A stretch of 8,397 nucleotides of DNA from JAICJR01 sp036491015 (GCA_036491015.1 DASXCV010000390.1:1-8397); one strand, 5' to 3'; positions 1 to 6,620 are shown, numbered from the stretch's first letter. Made by a program: numbers and translations. The notes: generated from the letters alone by a model not told the origin.

Positions 1-929
1 TCGAGCGCGGTCGGCTCCCAGCCGAGCTCGTCCTGCGCCTTCGAGGAGTCGGGGGCGGCGTCCCAGAGGAGAAAGGTGAGCTGGCCGGTCGGCAAGAGCG
101 GGGGCTTGTGGATCGCGCGCGACACCAGCTCGCCGGCGCCGGACAGGAGGCGCGCTACGGTGGGCGACATCCGGGGCGGAACGCGCCCGCGGCCCGCCAC
201 GCGCACCACGGTCTGCGCCAGCTCGCGCATGTTCACGTGGCGGTCGCAGAGGATGTAGCGCTCGCCGGGCCTGCCGCGCTCGGCCGCGAGCAGGTGGCCG
301 GCCGCCACGCCGTCGCTGAAGCACACGCCCATGCCGCCCGGAGGGACGGCGGGCAGGCGCTTCCTCACAAGCGGGCGGAAGAGGTCCTCCTCGAGTCCGC
401 CCGGCCGCGCGGAGCCCGGTCCGTACACGCCCGCGGGGTTGACCATCACGATCTCGATCCCGCCGCCGGCCGCCAGCACGAGCCGCTCCGCATCCTGCTT
501 CGAGCGCTCGTAGGCGGTCCCCTTGGGATAGCCGGCCACCTCCGACTCGTCGAAGCGGGTGCCGCGCGGCGCGTGGAACACGTCGATCGTGCTCGTGTGG
601 ATCAGCCGCCGGACGCCTGCCGCCCGCGCCGCGCGCGTCACGTTCTCGCTGCCCACGGCGTTCACCGCATGGAAGGCGCCGTCGTCCGGCAGCCACTGCT
701 CGGGCAGGCCCATCGCGTTGAACACGAGCTCGCAACCGCGCACCGCGTCCACCAGCGACTCGGTATCGCGAACGTCCCCGCTAACGGGCTCCGCACCGGC
801 GGGCAGCCTGCTCACGGCCGGGTCGCGAACGAGCGCTCGCACGTCGTCGCCGCGCTCGAGCAACGCGAGCGTCACGGCGTGGCCCACCTTGCCGGTGGCT
901 CCCGTCACGAGCACCCTCACGGTCCGCAT
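1..929 (-). CDS. Extended SDR / NAD-dependent epimerase-dehydratase, 3' end cut by window edge
   Basis: The translation (309 residues visible, no stop inside the window) is an extended short-chain dehydrogenase/reductase. A Rossmann nucleotide-binding loop, VTGATGKVG (G10, G13, G16), lies at the N-terminus, followed by ALVRDP at the end of the second strand. The catalytic residues are S113 (in HTSTID) and Y140/K144 (YERSK). The segment AMGLPEQWLPDDGAFHAVN and the C-terminal SSKAQDELGWEP resemble the dihydroflavonol-4-reductase/3-beta-hydroxysteroid dehydrogenase-like branch. The substrate cannot be told from sequence; a sugar nucleotide, steroid-like or polyketide-type alcohol/ketone are all possible. 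The protein should be cytosolic and use NAD(P). The ATG at 929 is the outermost start. A GTG at 920 gives the very typical beginning MRVLVTGATG and may be the true start (see promoter entry). The gene is divergent from argH with 16 bp between the ATGs. Only the last residues are missing at the window edge. Confidence 0.88.
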   Translation of the reverse strand, partial: MRTVRVLVTGATGKVGHAVTLALLERGDDVRALVRDPAVSRLPAGAEPVSGDVRDTESLVDAVRGCELVFNAMGLPEQWLPDDGAFHAVNAVGSENVTRAARAAGVRRLIHTSTIDVFHAPRGTRFDESEVAGYPKGTAYERSKQDAERLVLAAGGGIEIVMVNPAGVYGPGSARPGGLEEDLFRPLVRKRLPAVPPGGMGVCFSDGVAAGHLLAAERGRPGERYILCDRHVNMRELAQTVVRVAGRGRVPPRMSPTVARLLSGAGELVSRAIHKPPLLPTGQLTFLLWDAAPDSSKAQDELGWEPTAL

Positions 930-937
930 CCTAGGAT
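928..937. promoter_or_regulatory. Palindromic ATCCTAGGAT: candidate shared -10 for argH and the SDR gene
   Basis: The 10-bp perfect palindrome ATCCTAGGAT reads TAGGAT on both strands (plus 932-937, minus 933-928), matching the TANNNT -10 pattern. On the plus strand 8 nt separate it from the argH ATG (946). On the minus strand exactly 7 nt separate it from the in-frame GTG at 920 of the SDR gene. Both transcripts could therefore be leaderless or nearly so. No convincing -35 box is visible for either direction. An alternative reading is that AGGA (933-936) is simply a Shine-Dalgarno sequence for argH. No ARG-box operator is recognisable here. Confidence 0.4.
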
Positions 938-945
938 CCCCACCC

Positions 946-2322
946 ATGTCCCGCTTCTCCGAGCCACAGGACCCGCTCTTCCGCGCCCTGAACACGTCGG
1001 TGGGCTTCGACTACCGCCTCGCGCCGTTCGACATCGAGCAGTCGCTCGCTCACGCGCGCATGCTCGCGCGTCAGAACATCATCTCGGCCGAGGATCTCGC
1101 GGAGCTCGAGCGCGGACTCGCCGAGGTGCGCACGGAGATCGAGGAGAGCCACTTCGAGATCCATCCCGACGACGAGGACATCCACATGGCGATCGAGCGC
1201 CGGCTCACGGAGCTCGTGGGCCCGGTGGGCGGCAAGCTCCACACAGCCCGCTCGCGCAACGACCAGGTGGCCACGGACGTCGCCATGTTCGTGCGCGCCC
1301 ACGCCGACCGCGACCGCCGCGCGCTGCTCGACGTGCTCGACGTGCTCATCGACCTGGCCGAACGCCACCTCGACTGGCCGATGCCGGGCTACACGCACCT
1401 CCAGCGCGCCCAGCCCGTGTACCTGTCGCACCATCTGCTGGCGTGGTTCTGGAAGCTCCAGCGCGACGCCCGCCGCTTTGGCTTCGTAATTGAGCTGGCG
1501 GGCGAGCTCCCGCTCGGGGCGGGCGCGCTGGCCGGCGTGAACTTCGACACCGACCGCGGCTTCGTGGCCGAGCAGCTCGGCTTCCCGGCCGTCGCGCAGA
1601 ACTCGCTCGACGCGGTGTCGAGCCGCGACTTCGTGCTCGACTACCTCGCCGCCGCCGCCGTCTGCGCCACCCACCTGTCGCAGCTCGGCGCCGAGATCGT
1701 GCTCTGGTCGAGCGAGGAGTTCGGCTTCTGCGAGGTGTCCGACTCCTTCGCGTCGGGCTCGAGCATCATGCCCCAGAAGAAGAATCCGGACGCCGCGGAG
1801 CTCCTCCGTGCCAAGGCGCCGCGGGTGGTTGCGCACCTGAGCGGGCTGCATGGCGTGCTCCACGGCCTGCCGCTCACCTACAACAAGGACCTGCAGGAGG
1901 ACAAGGAGCGGCTGTTCGACGCCGTCGACACGCTCGAGCTCACGATCGCGGCCGCCGCCGGGATGCTCGGCGGCATCAGCTTCGACCGCGACCGCATGGT
2001 GGCCGCCGCGGCCGACGAGTTCCCGGCGGCCACCGACATCGCGGACCTGCTCGTCAAGCGCGGCATGCCCTTCCGCCAGGCGCACGGCGTCGTGGCGGGC
2101 CTGGTGCGCACGGCGATCGACTCGGGCCGCAAGCTGTCCGAGCTGTCAGACGACGAGGTGCGCGAGCACGCGGCCGAGCTCGTGCCCGGCTACCACGAGC
2201 TTCTCGCCGAGGGCGCCTGGCTCGAGTCCAAGGTGTCCGAGGGCGGCACGTCGCTGCCACGCGTGCGCGAGCAGCTAGAACGCGCTCGGGCGGTGCTGGC
2301 GGAGGCCGCGCAGCAGCCGTGA
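946..2322 (+). CDS. argH: Argininosuccinate lyase
   Basis: ArgH splits argininosuccinate into arginine and fumarate, the last step of arginine synthesis. It works as a cytosolic homotetramer of the fumarase/aspartase superfamily. The product is 458 aa, the usual family length. All three conserved blocks are present: SRNDQV (residues 103-108), the acid/base histidine H151 in GYTHLQRAQP, and the signature loop GSSIMPQKKNPD (271-282) with the catalytic serine in the GSS. The protein begins MSRFSEPQDP, slightly shorter than the common start with WGGRFSE. No closer in-frame upstream start exists before the reading frame runs into the divergent SDR gene, so the ATG at 946 is chosen; AGGA lies 9 nt before it. 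It overlaps the downstream glycosylase gene by 4 bp. No other arg genes are present, so it is separated from an argCJBDFRG cluster unless that lies elsewhere. Confidence 0.97.
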   Translation: MSRFSEPQDPLFRALNTSVGFDYRLAPFDIEQSLAHARMLARQNIISAEDLAELERGLAEVRTEIEESHFEIHPDDEDIHMAIERRLTELVGPVGGKLHTARSRNDQVATDVAMFVRAHADRDRRALLDVLDVLIDLAERHLDWPMPGYTHLQRAQPVYLSHHLLAWFWKLQRDARRFGFVIELAGELPLGAGALAGVNFDTDRGFVAEQLGFPAVAQNSLDAVSSRDFVLDYLAAAAVCATHLSQLGAEIVLWSSEEFGFCEVSDSFASGSSIMPQKKNPDAAELLRAKAPRVVAHLSGLHGVLHGLPLTYNKDLQEDKERLFDAVDTLELTIAAAAGMLGGISFDRDRMVAAAADEFPAATDIADLLVKRGMPFRQAHGVVAGLVRTAIDSGRKLSELSDDEVREHAAELVPGYHELLAEGAWLESKVSEGGTSLPRVREQLERARAVLAEAAQQP

Positions 2323-2915
2323 CGCGGGACTTCTACGCGCGCTCGGTGCACGACGTCGCGCGCGACCTGGTGGGCTGCACCGTCCGCCACGGGGATACCG
2401 CTGGGCGCATCGTGGAGGTGGAGAGCTACCACGAGGAGGAGCCCGCCTGCCACGCGTTCGTCGGCCTCACCGACCGCACGCGCGTGCTGTTCGGTCCGCC
2501 TGGCCGCGCGTACATGTACCGCTCGTACGGCATCCACGCGATGCTGAACGCCGTGTGCGAGCCCGAGGGCGTCGGCGCCGCGGTGCTCATCCGCGCGCTC
2601 GAGCCCGTCGACGGCACAGACCTCATGCGCGAGCGCCGCGGCCTCGACGACGTGCACCAGCTCTGCAACGGCCCCGGCAAGCTCACCCAGGCGCTCGGCA
2701 TCGAGCTGACGGAGAACGACACCTCACTGCTCGGCGACGGCCCCATCCAACTCCTCCCGCCGCAGAACGGCGACCGTCCGGAGCAGCTCGCCATAGGCGA
2801 GCGGATAGGAATCACGAAAGCGGTCGACCTCCCATGGCGCTTCTGCGATCCGAGAAGCCGCAGCGTCAGCAAGCCCTGGCCAAAGGCAATGAGGTCACAG
2901 CCCTATGACCTATGA
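2319..2915 (+). CDS. 3-methyladenine DNA glycosylase, Aag/MPG family
   Basis: This 198-aa protein belongs to the alkyladenine DNA glycosylase (AAG/MPG) family, which flips out alkylated or deaminated purines and cuts the glycosidic bond to start base-excision repair. Residues matching the human enzyme are visible. E35 in VEVESY corresponds to the catalytic glutamate E125. Y37 and H45 match the base-pocket residues Y127 and H136. YGIH (70-73) matches the YGMY segment that stacks on and replaces the flipped base, with histidine at the intercalating position, as is usual in bacteria. NGPGKLTQALGI (117-128) is the second signature. The GTG start at 2319 overlaps the argH TGA, indicating translational coupling; GGAGG at 2301-2305 is 13 nt upstream, rather far. 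The usual family end (about residue 188, VSKPWP) is followed by a short extra tail, the last part of which is encoded by a 7-bp tandem repeat containing the stop codon. Confidence 0.94.
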   Translation: MTRDFYARSVHDVARDLVGCTVRHGDTAGRIVEVESYHEEEPACHAFVGLTDRTRVLFGPPGRAYMYRSYGIHAMLNAVCEPEGVGAAVLIRALEPVDGTDLMRERRGLDDVHQLCNGPGKLTQALGIELTENDTSLLGDGPIQLLPPQNGDRPEQLAIGERIGITKAVDLPWRFCDPRSRSVSKPWPKAMRSQPYDL

Positions 2916-2922
2916 CCTATGA
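2902..2922. repeat. Three tandem copies of CCTATGA across the glycosylase stop codon
   Basis: Three perfect 7-bp units lie at 2902-2908, 2909-2915 and 2916-2922. The second contains the TGA stop of the glycosylase gene. TGACCT at 2906-2911 is also the inverse of AGGTCA at 2892-2897, giving a 6-bp stem with an 8-nt loop. No T-tract follows on either strand, so this is not a convincing terminator. It fills most of the 24-bp gap between two convergent genes. Confidence 0.8.
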
Positions 2923-2939
2923 CCCCACGACCGGCGGCG

Positions 2940-5171
2940 TCAGCCGCTGGGAGACGCTCCACCCGTCCCGCCGCTGTTCCCCGGCGTTTGGGCCGGCGGG
3001 GTCTGCTGCTGCGGGGTCTGGTTCTGTGGCGTCGGGTTGCCCGTCTGCGGCGTCGGCGTGGTCGTCGGCGCGGTGGTCCCACCGCCGCCGCTCGGCGCCG
3101 TGGTGGACGGGGCGGGGGTCACGGGCGCGGTGCTGCCGCTCTGTCCGGTCGTGCCCTGATCCTGCGCCTCCTTCGGATGGCGCACGTTGTAGAGGTTCAG
3201 CGCCGAGAGCATGAAGTCGTGCCAGATCTCGGTGGGGTAGGTGCCGCCTTCCACAGGGCCGCCGCGGTACAGCGTCTTCATCGGCACGAGCCGGTCCGGG
3301 TAGCCCACCCAGACGGCCACCGTGTAGTGGGAGTCGAAGCCGACGAACCAGGCGTCGCCGTAGTTCTCGGTGGTGCCCGTCTTACCGGCCACCACGTCGC
3401 CCGGCAGCTGAGCGGCGGTGCCGGTGCCATGTGACACCACACCCTGCATCACCAGCTGTGCCTCCTGGGCGATGTTCGCCGGGATCACCTGGATGAACTT
3501 GCGCTTGTACTTCACGAGGTAGTGGCCGTTCGCGTTCCGCACGTCCTCCACCGCCACCGGCCCGTTCTTCCACGCCGGCAGAGTGCTGGTCACCCGCTTG
3601 CCGTCGTTGGCGATGGTCGAGTAGGCGTACGCCATCTCGAGCGGGTTCACCCCCTCCTTCAGCGCGCCGAGGGTGATGGCGAGGTTGGTGGACACGGGTG
3701 TGTGCAAGCCCATCTTGTTGGCGAGGCGTGCAATCCGCTTCACTCCCACCTGGATGCCCACGCGCGCGAATACGGAGTTATCCGAGTAGGCAAGCGCGTT
3801 CGCGAGTGACACCGAGCCGAGATAGGAATCCTCGAAGTTGTGCACCGGGAAGAGCTCGTGCTTCGACACGTGGAAGGTCACTGGCGCCGAGGGCCACACG
3901 CTCCCCGGTGAGATGCCGTGCAGCAACGCCTCGATCAGGGTGAACGGCTTGAACGCCGAGCCCGGCTGGCGGTGGCCGTCGGTGGCGATGTTGAACGGAT
4001 GGGTGGCGTAGTCGTCGCCACCGACCATCGCCCGCACCTCACCGGTCCTGTTGTCGATGGCCACGAGCGACGCGCTCGGCCCGATCCCGGCCAGCCGGCC
4101 GTTGATCGCCTGCTCGGCCGCCGCCTGCAGCTGCGGGTCGAGCGTCGTCTTCACCTTCAGCCCGCCGCCGAACACGCGCCCCGAGCCCAACCGGTCCACG
4201 AGCTGCTGGGTCACCCAGGTCGAGAAGTACGGCTGCGAGGAGTCGGGCCGCGGCGGATGCACGGTCTCCGCGGATGGGAGCGCCTGAATGGTCGACTGCT
4301 GGTACTGGCCCAGGCTGATCATGTGCTGCTGCAGCATCAGCTTGAGCACGAGGTTGCGGCGGTCGAGGGCCGCTTTGCGGTTGGTCACGGGGTTGAAGCC
4401 GCTCGGCGAGGCGATGATCCCGGCCAGGAGCGCCGCCTGGTCCGGCGTGGCGTTGGCCGCCGCGCGCTCGTTCGGGTTGTAGGTGGTCTGCGGCTGGCCG
4501 AAGTAGGTGCGCATCGCGGACTCGATGCCGTACGCGCCGTTGCCGAAGTAGACGGTGTTCAGGTACTCGCCGAGGATCTTCTGCTTCGACCACTGCTTCT
4601 CGAGGTGGTAGGCGAGCGCCGCCTCGCGCAGCTTCTCGAAGATCGTCCTGTTGTTCTGAGCGGCGAGGGCGTTCTTCACGAACTGCTCGGTGATCGTCGA
4701 GCCGCCCTGCACCGCGCCGCGGTGCGTGAAGTCCGCGAGCCCGGCCCGGATCATGCCGCGCCAGTCGACGCCCTTGTGCACGTAGAAGCGCTTGTCCTCG
4801 ATCGCGATGACCGCGTTCTTGATGTTCGGCGAGATGTCCTGCGGATCGATGAGGATCCGGTTCTGGTTGCCGGTCAGGCGCGCGAGCGGCGAGCCGTTGT
4901 CGGCCACCAGGTTGGAGTTGCGCGCGGCCCTGAACTCGGCGCTGTTCTCGAGTGAGGGGATCTCGCTCGCGACCGCCATCATCATTCCGAACACGGTGGA
5001 GATGAACGCGAGAAGCCCGAGCCCGACCAGCACGAAGAAGAGCCGCAGCTTCTTGATCTTGCGCTTGGGCGGCCGGTCCGCGCCACGCCCGTTCCCGTTG
5101 CGTCCGGGGAGGCGGGTGGGCTCCGCGGCAGCGGAATTTGGCCCCGTTAGTGTCGGCGTCGAGTCCGGCAT
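2940..5171 (-). CDS. Class A penicillin-binding protein (bifunctional glycosyltransferase/transpeptidase, PBP1a type)
   Basis: The 743-aa product builds peptidoglycan at the outer face of the membrane: it polymerises lipid II into glycan strands and cross-links the stem peptides. Order of parts: a cytoplasmic tail rich in P, G and R ending in PPKRKIKK (about 1-41), one membrane helix (about 42-66), a GT51 domain, and a penicillin-binding transpeptidase domain. GT51 motifs are AIEDKRFY (E125 catalytic), GGSTITEQFVKN (156-167), and EYLNTVYFGNGAYGI (202-216). Transpeptidase motifs are SAFK (405-408, acylated serine S405), SDN (463-465) and KTGTT (597-601). The last ~75 residues are a T/P/G/Q-rich disordered tail, with no PASTA repeats. 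The ATG at 5171 is the only start that avoids running into tyrS. It lacks a normally spaced Shine-Dalgarno sequence, but an AGGG lies in a hairpin loop upstream. It converges on the glycosylase gene and diverges from tyrS. Confidence 0.95.
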   Translation of the reverse strand: MPDSTPTLTGPNSAAAEPTRLPGRNGNGRGADRPPKRKIKKLRLFFVLVGLGLLAFISTVFGMMMAVASEIPSLENSAEFRAARNSNLVADNGSPLARLTGNQNRILIDPQDISPNIKNAVIAIEDKRFYVHKGVDWRGMIRAGLADFTHRGAVQGGSTITEQFVKNALAAQNNRTIFEKLREAALAYHLEKQWSKQKILGEYLNTVYFGNGAYGIESAMRTYFGQPQTTYNPNERAAANATPDQAALLAGIIASPSGFNPVTNRKAALDRRNLVLKLMLQQHMISLGQYQQSTIQALPSAETVHPPRPDSSQPYFSTWVTQQLVDRLGSGRVFGGGLKVKTTLDPQLQAAAEQAINGRLAGIGPSASLVAIDNRTGEVRAMVGGDDYATHPFNIATDGHRQPGSAFKPFTLIEALLHGISPGSVWPSAPVTFHVSKHELFPVHNFEDSYLGSVSLANALAYSDNSVFARVGIQVGVKRIARLANKMGLHTPVSTNLAITLGALKEGVNPLEMAYAYSTIANDGKRVTSTLPAWKNGPVAVEDVRNANGHYLVKYKRKFIQVIPANIAQEAQLVMQGVVSHGTGTAAQLPGDVVAGKTGTTENYGDAWFVGFDSHYTVAVWVGYPDRLVPMKTLYRGGPVEGGTYPTEIWHDFMLSALNLYNVRHPKEAQDQGTTGQSGSTAPVTPAPSTTAPSGGGGTTAPTTTPTPQTGNPTPQNQTPQQQTPPAQTPGNSGGTGGASPSG

Positions 5172-5178
5172 GCGATGG

Positions 5179-5197
5179 AGGGACGGCCCTCGTCCCT
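5179..5197. other. 7-bp inverted repeat in the leader of the penicillin-binding protein gene
   Basis: AGGGACG (5179-5185) and CGTCCCT (5191-5197) pair perfectly around a 5-nt loop. Read as the minus-strand mRNA, the hairpin ends 7 nt before the PBP start codon and its loop is AGGGC, a Shine-Dalgarno-like sequence. The hairpin might display the ribosome-binding bases or limit access to the start; both ideas are inference. Confidence 0.5.
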
Positions 5198-5247
5198 TTC
5201 GGGATGCTGGGGGCGGCGGCCCGTGAGCTCCGTCCGACGAGGCCGGG

Positions 5248-5257
5248 AGTCTAGCAT
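5248..5257. promoter_or_regulatory. Overlapping divergent -10 boxes for tyrS and the penicillin-binding protein gene
   Basis: AGTCTAGCAT contains TAGCAT on the plus strand (5252-5257) and TAGACT on the minus strand (5253-5248), both fitting TANNNT. The plus-strand box lies exactly 7 nt before the tyrS GTG (5265), which predicts a leaderless tyrS mRNA. The minus-strand box would start the PBP mRNA near 5241, leaving a leader of about 70 nt. Recognisable -35 boxes are lacking, as is common in GC-rich actinobacteria. The gap is too short for a T-box leader and no T-box motif is seen. Confidence 0.45.
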
Positions 5258-5264
5258 TGCGACC

Positions 5265-6440
5265 GTGACGGAACCGGAGGTCTCTGAGGCCGATTTCCTG
5301 CTCCGGAACGCCGTGGATGCGCTGCCCGAAGGGGCTCTGGAGCAGCAGCTGAAGGAGGGCCGCCCGCTCCGGGTCAAGCTCGGCATCGACCCTACGGCGC
5401 CGGACATCCACCTCGGGCACACCGTGGTGCTGAACAAGCTGCGCGAGTTCCAGGACCGGGGCCACACGGTCGTGCTCATCATCGGCGACTACACAGGTCG
5501 CGTGGGGGATCCGAGCGGCCGCTCGGCCACGCGGCCGCAGCTCGACGGCTCGCAGATCGACGCCAACGCCGAGACCTACCAGCGCCAGGTCCTGAAGATC
5601 CTCGACCCGGAGCGCACCGAGGTACGTCGCAACGGCGAGTGGCTCGACATGCCGGCCGAGGACCTCTTCCGCCTCGCTCGCACGGCCACGGTTGCGCAGA
5701 TCCTCGAGCGCGACGACTTCTCGAAGCGCTGGCACGCGCGTGAGCCGATCTCGGTGCTCGAGCTGCTGTATCCGTTACTGCAGGGTTACGACAGCGTGGC
5801 GATCGAGGCCGACGTCGAGCTGGGCGGCACGGATCAGAAGTTCAACCTGCTGCTCGGCCGGGACATTCAGGCCGCGTACGGGGTCAAGCCGCAGTCGATT
5901 CTCACCATGCCGATCCTGCCTGGGATCGACGGCGTGCAGCGGATGTCGAAGTCGCTCGGCAACTACGTGGGCGTCGCCGACCCGCCCGACGAGGTGTTCG
6001 GCAAGCTCATGCGCGTCCCCGACGAGGCGATGGGCACCTACTACAAGCTGCTGCTCGACCGGCCGCTCGACCCCGACCGCCCGGCGGTTGAGTCGAAGCG
6101 CGCCCTCGCGCGTGAAATATGTGCGCGCTACAACGGGGCGGAGGCGGCGCGCGAGGCGGAGGCGCACTTCGACCGCCTGCACGTGGAGCGCGGGTTGCCC
6201 GATGAGGTCGACGAGGCGCCGCTTCCGGACGGCGATCCGGTACACCTGCCGGCGCTGATCCGTGACCATTTCGGGCTATCCGGGGCGGAGGCGCGGCGGC
6301 TGCTCGCCCAGGGCGGCGTGAAGCTCGACGGCGAGGCTCTCGACGGCGGCGCGCTCGACCTGCCGGCGGACCGGCTCGACGGCGCGGTGCTTCAGATCGG
6401 CAAGCGCCGCTTCAAGCGCTTTCGCCGGGCCGCTTCTTAA
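5265..6440 (+). CDS. tyrS: Tyrosyl-tRNA synthetase
   Basis: TyrS attaches tyrosine to tRNA-Tyr in two ATP-dependent steps. The 391-aa protein is a class I synthetase: HLGH (49-52, the HIGH motif) follows KLGIDPTAPDI, ELGGTDQKFNLLLGR forms part of the tyrosine/tRNA site, and RMSKS (226-230, the KMSKS loop) follows GIDGVQ. A C-terminal S4 RNA-binding domain (about 324-391) ends in a basic KRRFKRFRR. The length and motif context fit the TyrZ-like branch of bacterial TyrS. The GTG at 5265 gives the family-like beginning VTEPEVSEADFLLRN. An ATG at 5175 is in frame but would add 30 unconserved residues reaching almost to the divergent PBP start. Another GTG at 5223 cannot be fully excluded. GGGAG at 5245-5249 is too far (15 nt) to be a normal Shine-Dalgarno, supporting a leaderless mRNA. 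The next unit downstream is the rRNA operon. Confidence 0.95.
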   Translation: MTEPEVSEADFLLRNAVDALPEGALEQQLKEGRPLRVKLGIDPTAPDIHLGHTVVLNKLREFQDRGHTVVLIIGDYTGRVGDPSGRSATRPQLDGSQIDANAETYQRQVLKILDPERTEVRRNGEWLDMPAEDLFRLARTATVAQILERDDFSKRWHAREPISVLELLYPLLQGYDSVAIEADVELGGTDQKFNLLLGRDIQAAYGVKPQSILTMPILPGIDGVQRMSKSLGNYVGVADPPDEVFGKLMRVPDEAMGTYYKLLLDRPLDPDRPAVESKRALAREICARYNGAEAAREAEAHFDRLHVERGLPDEVDEAPLPDGDPVHLPALIRDHFGLSGAEARRLLAQGGVKLDGEALDGGALDLPADRLDGAVLQIGKRRFKRFRRAAS

Positions 6441-6452
6441 CGCAAGCGACCA

Positions 6453-6482
6453 TTGACGCGTCTCGCGCGGTACCGCTATGCT
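6453..6482 (+). promoter_or_regulatory. Candidate promoter P1 ahead of the rRNA operon
   Basis: TTGACG (6453-6458) and TATGCT (6477-6482) are separated by 18 bp, the best-looking -35/-10 pair in the window. Transcription would start near 6489. It lies 12 bp after the tyrS stop and upstream of a terminator-like hairpin at 6514-6538. Transcripts from here would therefore need to read through that hairpin to reach 16S. Confidence 0.5.
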
Positions 6483-6513
6483 TCTCGGTCCCCAGATACC
6501 CGGGACGTTCGGG

Positions 6514-6538
6514 GGCCTCCTGCAGGGAGGCCTTCTTT
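6514..6538 (+). terminator. Intrinsic terminator after tyrS, inside the rRNA upstream region
   Basis: GGCCTCC (6514-6520) and GGAGGCC (6526-6532) form a perfect 7-bp GC-rich stem with a 5-nt loop, followed by TTCTTT (6533-6538). Placed 73 bp after the tyrS stop it looks like the tyrS terminator. Because candidate P1 lies upstream of it, it could also act as an attenuator of P1 transcripts. Confidence 0.7.
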
Positions 6539-6566
6539 ACGGCCGGAGGGGCGAAGCGTCTAGACT
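6536..6566 (+). promoter_or_regulatory. Candidate promoter P2 of the rRNA operon
   Basis: TAGACT (6561-6566) is a TANNNT -10 box located just after the terminator. TTTACG (6536-6541) is a possible -35 box, but the 19-bp spacer is long and it overlaps the terminator T-run. A start near 6573 would give an rRNA leader of about 270 nt that includes boxA. This is the more likely main rRNA promoter if the terminator works. Confidence 0.35.
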
Positions 6567-6598
6567 TCGGGCGGAATCACCGCCAGCAAGGCGCGACG

Positions 6599-6611
6599 GT
6601 CTTTGAAAACT
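6599..6611 (+). promoter_or_regulatory. boxA-like rRNA antitermination element
   Basis: GGTCTTTGAAAACT matches the boxA element (CTTTGAAAACT type) found in rRNA leaders, where NusB and S10 (NusE) load to stop premature Rho-dependent termination. It sits about 230-240 nt ahead of 16S and downstream of both candidate promoters and of the intrinsic terminator. Confidence 0.7.
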
Positions 6612-6620
6612 CAACAGCGT

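Noticed and set aside
559..945. Open in-frame extension upstream of the argH ATG
   Set aside because: It lies antisense to the clearly coding SDR gene, has no ArgH homology, and argH is already at family length from 946.
108..1493. Long plus-strand frame rich in R, H and A
   Set aside because: It is a shadow frame: it overlaps the SDR gene antisense and argH out of frame, and its composition is that of a high-GC non-coding frame.
3918..4955. 345-residue plus-strand frame inside the penicillin-binding protein gene
   Set aside because: It is antisense to the GT51/transpeptidase coding sequence with all catalytic motifs, and it has no recognisable domain.
5175..5264. ATG start for tyrS at 5175
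   Set aside because: It adds 30 arginine/glycine/serine-rich residues not seen in the family and reaches almost to the divergent PBP start; the GTG at 5265 fits better.
5172..5264. T-box riboswitch ahead of tyrS
   Set aside because: The gap is only 93 bp and contains no T-box consensus or terminator/antiterminator pair.
5172..5735. In-frame extension of the penicillin-binding protein to a start inside tyrS
   Set aside because: The added residues are the antisense of tyrS and do not resemble any PBP N-terminus; the cytoplasmic tail and membrane helix are complete from 5171.
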